Under the pieces are notes generated by a model that was given only the letters and a program-made list of their open reading frames with translations, was not told the DNA's origin and searched no databases. From assembly GCF_026914265.1 (NCBI RefSeq), contig NC_069135.1, forward strand, positions 12,679,560-12,743,559: DNA of 64,000 nucleotides. Reading direction: 5' to 3'. This DNA is from Mya arenaria (Eukaryota; Mollusca; Bivalvia; Myida; Myidae). Below, piece by piece: positions 1-10,649 of the stretch. Position numbers and translations under genes: made by a program. Numbering within the stretch: the stretch's first letter is position 1; the number at the start of each line of letters is the position of its first letter.

Positions 1-310
1 AAAAGAAAATTTCAAGTCTGATTTTAGTTGAAATGCAGAGCAAAAATTCAAACTACAATAATTATGGGCGGAATCTTAAAGTGTAAACACATACATTTTT
101 TTATATCATGTAGAATTGATTTGTTCTCCTGAATGTTGCCTTATACATGCATGTACTTAAAAAATGAAAATATTTACCATCTTTGTTCATGCATAATTCT
201 TCTCATTTTTTTTTTAAATTTCAGGTGTTACAAAACCACTTTAAAGAAATCAATTTTTATTTTCAAACTTTCATGGAGTCTGATATTAGGCTTTTATTCA
301 TGTTTTGCAG

Positions 311-1554
311 GTATGTTGTTAGTTTTCTTCTAGACTCTACCATCGGACTGTTTGTGATATACCTTGGGCTAAAGATAACACAGATCATTGTCCACAGAAA
401 GAAGATAGAGACACTGTACTTTGGAGAATACGGTACTCACTAACTTTGAAATATTTGTAATGTCTTTGTAGATTTTTATTAAAATCATTTAATGAATGTA
501 AATGTTGTAAGACCTAAACAATGTCAGACTTGTATATTAAAGATAATATTTGGTTTGTTCTGTAGCCCATTATACATACCACAGTATGACTACCCTAGAT
601 AATTTCAGGTTAGATTACCTGTATAATGCATTTTTTTTTGTTTTTTTATCACTATTATCCACATAATTTTAAAACAATCTGTTTGTTTTGTTTCTTCTTT
701 TAGTTCCGAAGGCATCAATTTCTGTAATATTTGCAACTTTTATTTAAGCTTTACGTTACTTATACTAATCCCATTACTTTGTGACAGTTATTTGTGTTAT
801 AGCCTTATGCAGCTATATGAAACACTGCAGTATATTATAATAACTCAGTGTACACATGATTTCATAGTTACTCCCTGCTGTGCTACAGGTCAGCCAGCCC
901 AGTGCAGTGCGTGGATGGGACAGTGTGGCCTCTACATCCTGGTGATGGTGGTCGAGAAGATCCTCATGACTGGTCTCATACAGTTCAACTTCTGGGAGGA
1001 TGTATGATTCCTTAACTCTATATTTGTGTTGTTGTTATGTGTTCTTTCAAAGCAAGACAGGACGTTGACATATTCCACTTTTCTGGCGGAACCTTACTCT
1101 TTTTAACTCGTTGCTAGAGCATCGCTTCCTGTGAAAAAGCAGTTGTAAATACATTTCTCTTTGTAGTCTACCATACAGCAGTCAAGCATATTTACTTTGA
1201 CGTCCACTGATTATCTTAGGGTTGGAATGCTTTGTTTGAGTACTTTAAGCAGTGGTTGGTGGCGTAAAGCAAAATTTGCATATCATTTAAACTACAGCAA
1301 TACAGATGGCACAAGTTTGTTTTTAAGCCATCAACATTTTGTTTTTTATACCTTGAGCCAAATTTTATTGCCCAATCCAGAGCTGATTTGAAAAATCATA
1401 TTTCAGTGAGAAATACAACTCTGTTAAGTGTATAATGTGGGAAGTTTTCAACCATAGTTGCATGTCAACTACGTAGGTTTTGCATCATTCTTATTGCTGA
1501 GGTTTATCGTTTATATCATGTCCTGTATTTTCTATACAGTGTATACCAGATTAA

Positions 1555-1586
<32 letters not shown>

Positions 1587-4538
1587 TAATAATAAATATA
1601 GATACAATATGCATGGATAACAATAATACAAAAAAATCATCAATTATTTCACATACATGCAATCAATATGAAAAACAACCATCAACACTGCTTATTTTCC
1701 AAAGGCATTCATAATACAATTACTTTGATTACAAGCATTCTTTACTCAGAAATAAAACAACACATTAATATTTCATTTTGTTGGGTTAATACAAGGGCAA
1801 ACCAAAACACTATGTTCTCACTGTCACATGCTACCTGATTGATATGTATTTACCCCACAAAGTTTATCAGAAAGTGTTTGCAGATCTCATATAAATAATA
1901 TGTTTATTGCATATATTATTTCAGGTTCGTAAGCTTATAATGTCTCCTGTGAAGAACCCCAAGGTCGAGCTGGTCATTGTGATGTTCGTCGTTCCTCTGG
2001 TGGTCAACGTAAGTGACCTAGTATAGTGGTGTGGTCAACATAAGTGACCTAGGGTAGTGGTGTGGTCAACATCAGTGACCTAGCGTAGTGGTGTGGTCAA
2101 CGTCAGTGACTAAGTGTAGTGGTGTGATCAACGTCAGTGACCTAGTGTAGTGGTGTGGTCAACGTCAGTGACCTAGCGTAGTGTGTGGTCAACGTCAGTG
2201 ACCTAGCGTAGTGGTGTGGTCAACGTCAGTGACCTAGTGTAGTAGTGTGGTCAATGTCAGTGACCTAGCGTAGTGGTGTGGTCAACGTCAGTGACCTAGT
2301 GTAGTGGTGTGGTCAACGTCAGTGACCTAGTGTAGTGGTGTGGTCAACGTCAGTCTAGCCTAGTGGTCTAGCCTAGTGGTGTGGTCAACATCACTGACCT
2401 AGTGTAGTGGTTTGGTCAACGTCACTGACCTAGTGTAGTGGTGTGGTCAATGTCATTGACCTAGCGTAGTGGTGTGGTCAACGTCACTGACCTAGCGTAG
2501 TGGTGTGGTCAACGTGAGTGACCTAGCGTAGTGGTGGGGTCAACGTCAGTGACCTAGTGTAGTGGTGTGGTCAACGTCAGTCTAGCCTAGTGGTCTAGCC
2601 TAGTGGTGTGGTCAACATCACTGACCTAGTGTAGTGGTTTGGTCAACGTCACTGACCTAGTGTAGTGGTGTGGTCAATGTCATTGACCTAGCGTAGTGGT
2701 GTGGTCAACGTCACTGACCTAGCGTAGTGGTGTGGTCAACGTGAGTGACCTAGCGTAGTGGTGGGGTCAACGTCAGTGACCTAGCGTAGTGGTGTGGTCA
2801 ACGTCACTGACCTAGCGTAGTGGTGTGGTCAACGTCAGTGACCTAGCTTAGTGGTGTGGTCAACGTCAGTGATCTAGCGTAGTGGTGCGGTTAACGTAAG
2901 TGACCTAGCGTAGTGGTGCGGTCAACGTAAGTGACCTAAAATAGTGGTCACCGTAAGTGACCTAGCGTGGTGGTGTGGGCAACGTCAGTGACCTAGCTTA
3001 GTGGTGCGGTCAACGTAAGTGACCTAGCGTAGTGGTGCGGTCAACGTAAGTGACCTAGCGTAGTGGTACGGTCACCGTAAGTGACCTAGCGTAGTGGTGT
3101 GGTAAATGTAAGTGACCTAGTGTAGTGGTGCGGTCACCAACGTCAGTGACCTAGCGTAGTGGTGCGGTCAACGTCAGTGACCTAGCGTAGTGGTGCGGTC
3201 AACGTATGTGACCTAGCATAGTGGTGCGGTCACCGTAAGTGACCTAGCGTAGTGGTGTGGTCAACGTCAGTGACCTAGCTTAGTGGTGCGGTCAACGTCA
3301 GTGACCTAGCTTAGTGGTGCGGTCAACGTCATTGACCTAGCGTAGTGGTGCGGTCAACGTAAGTGACCTAGCGTAGTGGTGCGGTCACCGTAAGTGACCT
3401 AGCGTAGTGGTGTGGTCAATGTAAGTGACCTAGTGTAGTGGTGCGGTCACCAACGTCAGTGACCTAGCGTAGTGGTGCGGTCAACGTAAGTGACCTAGCG
3501 TAGTGGTGCGGTCACCGTAAGTGACCTAGTGTAGTGGTGTGGTCAATGTAAGTGACCTAGTGTAGTGGTGCGGTCACCGACGTCAGTGACCTAGTGTAGT
3601 GGTGTGGTCAACGTCAGTGACCTAGTGTAGTGGTGTGGTCAACGTCAGTGACCTAGTGTAGTGGTGTGGTCAACGGCAGTGACCTAGCATAGTGGTGTGG
3701 TCAACGTAAGTGACCTAGCGTAGTGGTGTGGTCAACATCAGTGACCTAGCGTAGTGGTGTGGTCAACGTCATTGACCTAGTGTAGTGGTGTGGTCAACGT
3801 CAGTGACCTAGTGTAGTGGTGTGGTCAACGTCATTGACCTAGTGTAGTGGTGTGGTCAACGTCAGTGACCTAGTGTAGTGGTGTGGTCAACGTCATTGAC
3901 CTAGCGTAGTGGTGTTGTCAACGTCAGTGACCTAGGGTAGTGGTGTAGTCATTGTTCTTTGCCTGCGTCTTATATACAGGGCCGTCTTATAATCAGTCAT
4001 TTACGGTAAGTGATGTAGCGTAGTGGTGTCTCAAATCTATTTACTTGTTCTCACAGTATGTGAATTAGTTTTATGTACAGAAATTAGACTGCAACATAAT
4101 AAAAAAATATAAACATAACACAGTGTTAAAGAGATAAATGTTTTTGTTATATTTTTGTTTTATTATTATTGTAACACTTTAATGTGTTCAATAACAACAA
4201 ATGTGAACACTTTTAAGGTGTTTCTTACAAAAAAGCTATAAAAGATGCTGATGTTATTGTGTTCAGGTGAAAATTGCATAAATCATACACTGGATTGATT
4301 TCAGGCTTTTATATTCTGGGTTGTTGACAATTTCCTAAAGAGAAATACCAAAAACACAAAGACAATCTATGTGAATGGTGATGACCACTCAGTCCGGTAC
4401 AACCGTGCAGAAAACTCTGCCCGACTGTACAACCGTATAGAGCGAATGGAGGATGGTGATTCTGACATCATCCTGACAGACGAGGATGCAGATCTGAGAC
4501 AGAGGCGTGGTGATGGCACAGATTTACTAATTAGCTGA
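311..4538 (+). CDS. STIMATE: STIMATE (TMEM110) store-operated calcium entry regulator, last four exons
   Basis: STIMATE is an ER multi-pass membrane protein that in vertebrates binds STIM1 and promotes Orai calcium entry at ER-plasma membrane junctions. The exons I place are 311-432, 889-1001, 1925-2008 and 4305-4538 (stop TGA 4536-4538). Each has AG/GT borders and the phases join cleanly. The translated pieces contain FLLDSTIGLFVIYLG, GEYG-QPAQCSAWMGQCGLYI, SPVKNPKVELVIVM and FIFWVVDNFLKR, which follow the vertebrate STIMATE order (FLLDxTxGxxxIY, FGEYGxPxQCxAWxGQC, NPxxNPDLKLAIVM, FWVVDNFLxR). Hydrophobic stretches match the family's membrane helices. The tail after the last helix is acidic (ERMEDGDSDIILTDEDADL), like the vertebrate cytosolic tail, but lacks its long basic end. 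The N-terminal exons lie before the window. The intron 2009-4304 is dominated by a 31-bp minisatellite made from the donor region. Identity is confident; the exact borders rest on splice signals only. Confidence 0.92.
1552..1596. repeat. AAT trinucleotide microsatellite
   Basis: A short interrupted run of AAT/ATA units inside a STIMATE intron (1002-1924). The rest of that intron is AT-rich, with nothing recognised. Confidence 0.9.
2000..4033 (+). repeat. 31-bp minisatellite derived from the STIMATE exon-intron junction, ~60 copies
   Basis: The period is 31 bp. The unit consists of the last nine exon bases (gtggtcaac) followed by 22 intron bases beginning with the donor gtaagtgacctag. The first unit is the real exon end plus donor (exon ends at 2008). 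The block runs almost unbroken to about 3955, and one isolated unit lies at about 4002-4033. Most units have gtcagt in place of gtaagt, but about fifteen by my count keep GTAAGT, clustered at 2890-3560, and two carry GTGAGT. A 227-bp higher-order block starting at 2351 recurs at 2578. There is no coding role. It sits wholly in the intron apart from the source unit. Confidence 0.95.
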
Positions 4539-4761
4539 TGTTGTGTGCGTGTGTTGCTGAGTAATCTCATATACTTAGAGATATAGCGATGGCACAGAGT
4601 TGAGCACCATTTGAGGAGAAGGTGTTTATTGCTGTGTAATCGTAGATACTAAGAGATAAAGTGATGACACAGAGTTGCACATCAGTTTTTGATGTTGTAT
4701 ATGACTAAGAGACATAGTGATAGCATGGAGTGGCTGATCAGTTCATGATCTGTGTGGATCT

Positions 4762-4767
4762 AATAAA
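4762..4767 (+). terminator. Candidate poly(A) signal of STIMATE
   Basis: AATAAA lies about 225 bases after the stop codon. It is the first canonical signal downstream. The position is plausible, but nothing else supports it in this AT-rich stretch. Confidence 0.4.
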
Positions 4768-4822
4768 AATAATAATATAAATTTATCCATAACTATTTAT
4801 TTATCCATGACTATTTATTGAT

Positions 4823-4948
4823 TCATCTGGATAAACCTGAACCTGCCTAGGACCTATACAAAGGTCTACTCATTTGTTTGTGTATCATCTGGATAAACCT
4901 GAACCTGCCTAGGACCTATACAATGGTCTACTCATTTATTTGGGTATC
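4823..4948. repeat. Two-copy tandem duplication, 63 bp
   Basis: The sequence starting catctggataaacctgaac recurs at 4886 with few changes. It lies just after the STIMATE 3' end. Confidence 0.85.
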
Positions 4949-7270
4949 ATTTTTCATTTTTATTTTTTATAAAAAAATATACAACTTGCTTGCTGGATCT
5001 TTCTCAAGTGAGCAATAACATGCTTAATATTACTACAAGATGTAGTATGCCAAAATCTTGATACTTTTAAATACAGTTCTTGTGGTTTGCATTACATTCA
5101 CAACCACATCCATTAATTTTTTATATGCATGTATTTGAGTTTACTGAATTTTCATCATATTGCACTTTTAGTCATCAAAATGAAAATTTTCTTCAACAGG
5201 CCAACATTCGTTTATGTATATGTTATTATAAAATGTTGACCTTCAAAGCTTGTATATATTCAACGACTTGTTTTACCAATCTAAGCTTAATTCAGGCTTG
5301 TGCTTGATTTGATGATTGTACTTGGGAGCCCATACAGGTACTTACCTGATATGGGAATAAGAACGGTGAAACTATAAGGCTAAGTGATATGTTATGGTTG
5401 TGATTAAAAGCATGTGTAATATTATTTAAATCAGTACTGAGTACAGTAAATGAGGCTGTGATCTACATGTTTTCTTTATTTATTTCAATGATTGAAGGAT
5501 ATAATTTCAGAAGAGAGATGTTGCACATGTATATCCTGTGTTAATATGTACGTAGGTTCATGCCAATAGCCTGTAATGGTTGGGTGTTATAACATTATTG
5601 GGGATAAGGTGCATTGAGTTCTTCACTTTTCATATATAAAACTTGACAAGATACAATAATTTAATATGTATTTTTAATATAAAGAATATCACATGATACA
5701 TATATTTGAATTCAAGTAAAAGCAGGGAGTTTGTTTGTGCCATGTTTTGAACATTATCAGTGCTTTAAAAATGTGCATTCTCTAGTCACTTAAGAAATGA
5801 TGTTGTTGTTCTTTTTGTGAAATTTGCTAGCCTCATGACAATTCTATATGCTGCATTTAAGTTAGGTCACAAATTGTTAAGTTCACAATAATGTAAATAA
5901 TAATGTAAATAATTTATTTAAAATATGTGAGAAAGTAGTAATGACAGTCTTTTGGCAATGTTTACAGAAACACCTGTAGATATGCCTGTCTTTGCTGGGG
6001 CCGTATTACAAGATCACCTCAAGAACATTTTAAAATGATTTAACAGATGAGTAGTTTTTTGTTATATTTCTTGAAAAATATAATCCTTTAAAATGGTGTT
6101 TTCATTTTAGTTTCCATACTTTGGTATAACATACATTAAGCATTACATTTCCTAAAAATGTTTGAATATAAGGGAAACTTGAAATGCTGTTGTAATATGG
6201 CCCCAGCTGGTGTGTAAATGCTAAATGTACGCATATTTTCCTTTCAGTAGCTGTTAGTCGTATTGTTATTATAACTTTAACCAGTCAAAAACGGTAATCA
6301 CAGAAACACAGTTTGTCCATGTATGTGAAGGGAACCTTACTTTTGTGATAGTATATACAGACAAACATGTGTTCATGAATTGCTTGTTTAATAGGGACAA
6401 CAAAACACTAATGTTTAAAATACTAACTTAATATAGAAATCTATGTAAGAATCTAAGGTTTGTGATGTCCAATTGCCATACAATGCTTGAATACTCAGTA
6501 TGAACATGTTGTAGAGATTTAATTTTATTATTTAAGATAAGACTTGTTGTTAGGCAATATTTTTATACATGTACTATTACATTTATGTGTATTTTGAGAG
6601 CCAGCAGATGGCAGATGTAACACCTAATAGTCCTACTTCTATATGGAACTATGCCCGACATGCACTGAGCTTTCAATTTGAAGACATTTCCTTAAAGGCC
6701 TATTACTAATAAAAGTAATACTAATTAGTGATAATATATATTTTATCAATTTATCAATATGAGATTATATAGATTGTGTAAACAGGACCTTTGTACCTTT
6801 ACTCTCCATGTGTTGCTTCATCTGATGGTGCTGAAAATAGTGTTAAAATTCGCTGGAGGTGCATAATTATCTACTTTAATTGTTTGTTGTTCATTAAAAA
6901 AGTAGTTTGAAAACATAAAATGTTTTATTTGTCTCCATGTGAACACATTTATACATGTTTCCCTTCCTTCCTTGATGTAATTTGTAAAGTCATTCAGTAT
7001 TAAATTTTGTAGATAGTATTGCTTTTATCCGGGGTTATAACTTATAATCATACATATGTTATAGCCTTCTCGGAAAACATGTGGTGTTTGTAAAAGTTTT
7101 TGATTCGAATAATTGTGGGATCTAGAACAATAAGCTACCGTTGCTCGATACATTCAAACATCTGCCTTTGATGCTTTCATTAGCTTTAATTTCTTTCCAA
7201 TAGCGCTCTGAAATTGACATGCTATTTTCACTGTTCTATCAAGTGTCTGATTTCTTGCCATTCGCAGTGT
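4949..7270. other. Intergenic, AT-rich, no gene recognised
   Basis: No open frame with recognisable similarity, no splice-bounded exon and no RNA gene were seen. It contains one MITE-like element (5994-6207). The rest is featureless AT-rich DNA between STIMATE and the 61-bp minisatellite. An upstream untranslated exon of the next gene could be hidden here. Confidence 0.6.
5994..6207. mobile_element. MITE-like element with 18-bp imperfect terminal inverted repeats
   Basis: The left end gctggggccgtattacaa matches the reverse complement of the right end ttgtaatatggccccagc with one mismatch. The inside (about 180 bp) is AT-rich and non-coding. I could not see a clear target duplication. A related pair of ends, less well matched, appears at about 61384-61557. 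The family is not assigned. Confidence 0.6.
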
Positions 7271-7274
7271 TTTG

Positions 7275-9174
7275 CAGGAAAACATAAGAGTATTGTAATA
7301 TATGTACTCCCTGTAACTGACTAGTATACTGGACGTGGAAAACATAAGAGTATTGTAATATATGTACTCCCTGTAAATGACTAGTATACTGGATGTGGCA
7401 AACATAAAGAGTATTGTAATATATGTACTCCCTGTAAATGAGTAGTATACTGGATGTGGCAAACATAAAGAGTATTGTAATATATGTACTCCCTGTAAAT
7501 GACTAGTATACTGGATGTGGAAAACATAAAGAGTATTGTAATATATGTACTCCCTGTAAATGAGTAGTATACTGGATGTGGCAAACATAAAGAGTATTGT
7601 AATATATGTACTCCCTGTAAATGACTAGTATACTGGACGTGGAAAACATAAGAGTATTGTAATATATGTACTCCCTGTAAATGACTAGTATACTGGACGT
7701 GGAAAACATAAAGAGTATTGTAATATATGTACTCCCTGTAAATGAGTAGTATACTGGATGTGGCAAACATAAAGAGTATTGTAATATATGTACTCCCTGT
7801 AAATGACTAGTATACTGGATGTGAGTATTGTAATATATGTACTCCCTGTAACTGACCAGTATACTGGACGTGGAAAACATAAGAGTATTGTAATATATGT
7901 ACTCCCTGTAAATGACTAGTATACTGGACGTGGAAAACATAAAGAGTATTGTAATATATGTACTCCCTGTAAATGACTAGTATACTGGATGTGAGTATTG
8001 TAATATATGTACTCCCTGTAACTGACCAGTATACTGGACGTGGAAAACATAAGAGTATTGTAATATATGTACTCCCTGTAAATGACTAGTATACTGGATG
8101 TGAGTATTGTAATATATGTACTCCCTGTAACTGACCAGTATACTGGACGTGGAAAACATAAGAGTATTGTAATATATGTACTCCCTGTAAATGACTAGTA
8201 TACTGGACGTGGAAAACATAAAGAGTATTGTAATATATGTACTCCCTGTAAATGACTAGTATACTGGACGTGGAAAACATAAAGAGTATTGTAATATATG
8301 TACTCCCTGTAAATGACTAGTATACTGGATGTGGCAAACATAAAGAGTATTGTAATATATGTACTCCCTGTAAATGACTAGTATACTGGACGTGGAAAAC
8401 ATAAGAGTATTGTAATATATGTACTCCCTGTAAATGACTAGTATACTGGACGTGGAAAACATAAGAGTTTATAATATATGTACTCCCTGTAATGACTAGT
8501 ATACTGGACGTGGAAAACATAAGAGCTTATAATATATGTACTTCCTGTAAATGACTAGTATACTGGACGTGGAAAACATAAGAGTTTATAATATATGTAC
8601 TCCCTGTAATGACTAGTATACTGGACCTGGAAAACATAAGAGCTTATAATATATGTACTCCCTGTAACTGACTAGTATACTGGACGTGGAAAACATAAAG
8701 AGTATTGTAATATATAAGAGTTTATAATATATGTACTACCTGTAAATGACTAGTATTAATACTGGACGTGGAAAACATAAAGAGTATTGTAATATATAAG
8801 AGTTTATAATATATGTACTACCTGTAAATGACTAGTATTAATACTGGACGTGGAAAACATAAAGAGTATTGTAATATATAAGAGTTTATAATATATGTAC
8901 TACCTGTAAATGACTAGTATTAATACTGGACGTGGCAAACATAAAGAGTATTGTAATATATGTACTCCCTGTAACCGACTAGTATACTGGACGTGGAAAA
9001 CATAAGAGCTTATAATATATGTACTCCCTGTAACTGACTAGTATACTGGACGTTAAAACATAAAGAGTATTGTAATATATGTACTCCCTGTAAATGACTA
9101 GTATACTGGATGTGGAAAACATAAGAGTATTGTAATATATGTACTCCCTGTAACCGACTAGTATACTGGACGTG
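7275..9174. repeat. 61-bp minisatellite, about 31 copies
   Basis: The period is 60-61 bp, with unit core tattgtaatatatgtactcc followed by ctgtaaatgactagtatactggacgtgg. Several variants exist: units of 60 versus 61 bp, a shortened type lacking the gcaaacataaa piece (as near 7820 and 7990), and an 82-bp-type composite repeated three times at about 8700-8935. Blocks of variants recur in the same order, so the array has grown by multi-unit duplication. Because 60-bp units are divisible by three, the minus strand shows long repetitive open frames (peptide STSSILVIYREYIYYNTL per unit); I treat these as by-products. It lies between STIMATE and EFCAB12. Confidence 0.95.
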
Positions 9175-9418
9175 GTTACATGCATGATTATACAGATAGA
9201 GCCAAAATTGTTTGATTTGAATAAAATATGAATACAATTCACAATGTTTTGATTGGTCTTGTCCTGTGCCAGTATTTATAAAATAACTTCTGTCAGTTCC
9301 TAAATTATGTCATTTTCCTTGTTAAAGAATCTTGCTGGTCGAATGATTTAATTACTGAATAATTTCTGAATTACTTTATATTCATTGACCTTATTGAAAA
9401 ATACATACTTTCATTTTT

Positions 9419-10645
9419 AGCTCACCAGAGCACAAAGTGGTGAGGTATATTGAGATCGGTCTTTGTCCGTCGTCCGTCCGTCCGTCCGTCAACAATTGCT
9501 TAAAAAACATCTCCTCTGAAACTACCTGGCCAAATTCAATGAAACTTCACAGGAAGCTTCCTTGGTGTCCCTCTACAAAACAACAAGGGGTTACGATTGT
9601 TCAACAACAACAAAATGGCCGACTTCCTGTTTTGCTTGAAAAAGCATCTCCTCTGAAACTATCAGTCCAAATTCAATGAAACTTTACAGGAAGCTTCCTT
9701 GGGTGACCCTTTCCAAAAATACAACAAGGGGTCACAATTGATCAACAACAACAAAATGGCTGACTTCCTGTTTTGCTTAAAAAAAAAATCTCTGAAACTA
9801 TCACTCCAGGTTCAATGAAACTTTACAGGCAGCTTTCTTGGGTGACCCTTTTTAAAAATACAACAAGGGGTCACGATTGATCAACAACAACAACAACAAC
9901 AAAATGGCCGACTTTCTGTTTTGCTTTAAAAAACATCTCCTCCGAAACTACCAGTCCAAATTTAATGAAACTTTACAGGAAGCTTCATTGGGTGACCCTC
10001 TACAAAAATACAACAAGGGGTCACGATTGATCAACAACAACAACAACAGCAACAACAACAAAATGGCTGACTTCCTGTTTTGCTTTAAAAAAAAATCATC
10101 TGAAACTATCGCTCCAAATTCAATGAAACTTTACAGGAAGCTTCATTGGGTGACCCTCTACAAAAATACAACAAGGGGTCACGATTGATCAACAACAACA
10201 ACAAAATGGCCAACTTCCTGTTTAGCTTTAAAAAACATCTTCTCTAAAACTACCAGTCCAAATTCAATGAAACTTTACAGGAAGCTTCCTTGGGTAACCT
10301 TCTACAAAAATACAAGGGGTCGCGATTGATCAAGAACAACAACAATCTGGCCAACTTCCTGCTTTGCCTTAAAAACATCTCTGAAACTACCAGGGCAAAT
10401 TCACCGAAACTTACAGGAAGCTTCATTGCATGACCCTCTACAAAAAATACAACAAGGCATTGAGATTGAATAAGAAAATGGCCGACTTACTGTTTTGCTT
10501 TAAAAATATCCCTGAAACTACCAGGCCAAATTCAATGTAACTTTACAGGGAGCTTCATTGCATGACCCTTTACAAATATAAAACAAGACATCGTTGTGGC
10601 CCTTTGCTTAGGTGAGCGTTTTAGGGCCATTATGGCCCTCTTGTT
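9419..10645 (+). mobile_element. Helentron-like non-autonomous element with internal ~145-bp tandem repeats
   Basis: It begins agctcacc, followed by a (cgtc)n-rich head at about 9468-9490. It then carries about seven copies of a ~145-bp unit marked by acaacaaaatggccgacttc and by atgaaactttacaggaagct. It ends with ggtgagcg (10611-10618, the inverse of the start), then an 8-bp palindrome agggccat/atggccct, then ctcttgtta. The short 5' motif pairing with a 3' subterminal copy, the terminal hairpin and the lack of long inverted repeats resemble Helentron non-autonomous (HINE) elements. That family call is my inference. There is no coding capacity. Repeats of this kind are widespread in bivalves. 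Confidence 0.6.
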
Positions 10646-10649
10646 AAAA

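Noticed and set aside
7154-9242. Minus-strand repetitive protein frames (STSSILVIYREYIYYNTL per unit)
   Set aside because: The 61-bp units break the frame repeatedly and all long frames end at array variants. No exon borders or start context were seen.
9437-10188. Plus-strand frames with asparagine runs
   Set aside because: They lie inside the Helentron-like tandem repeats, and the Asn runs come from (aac)n.
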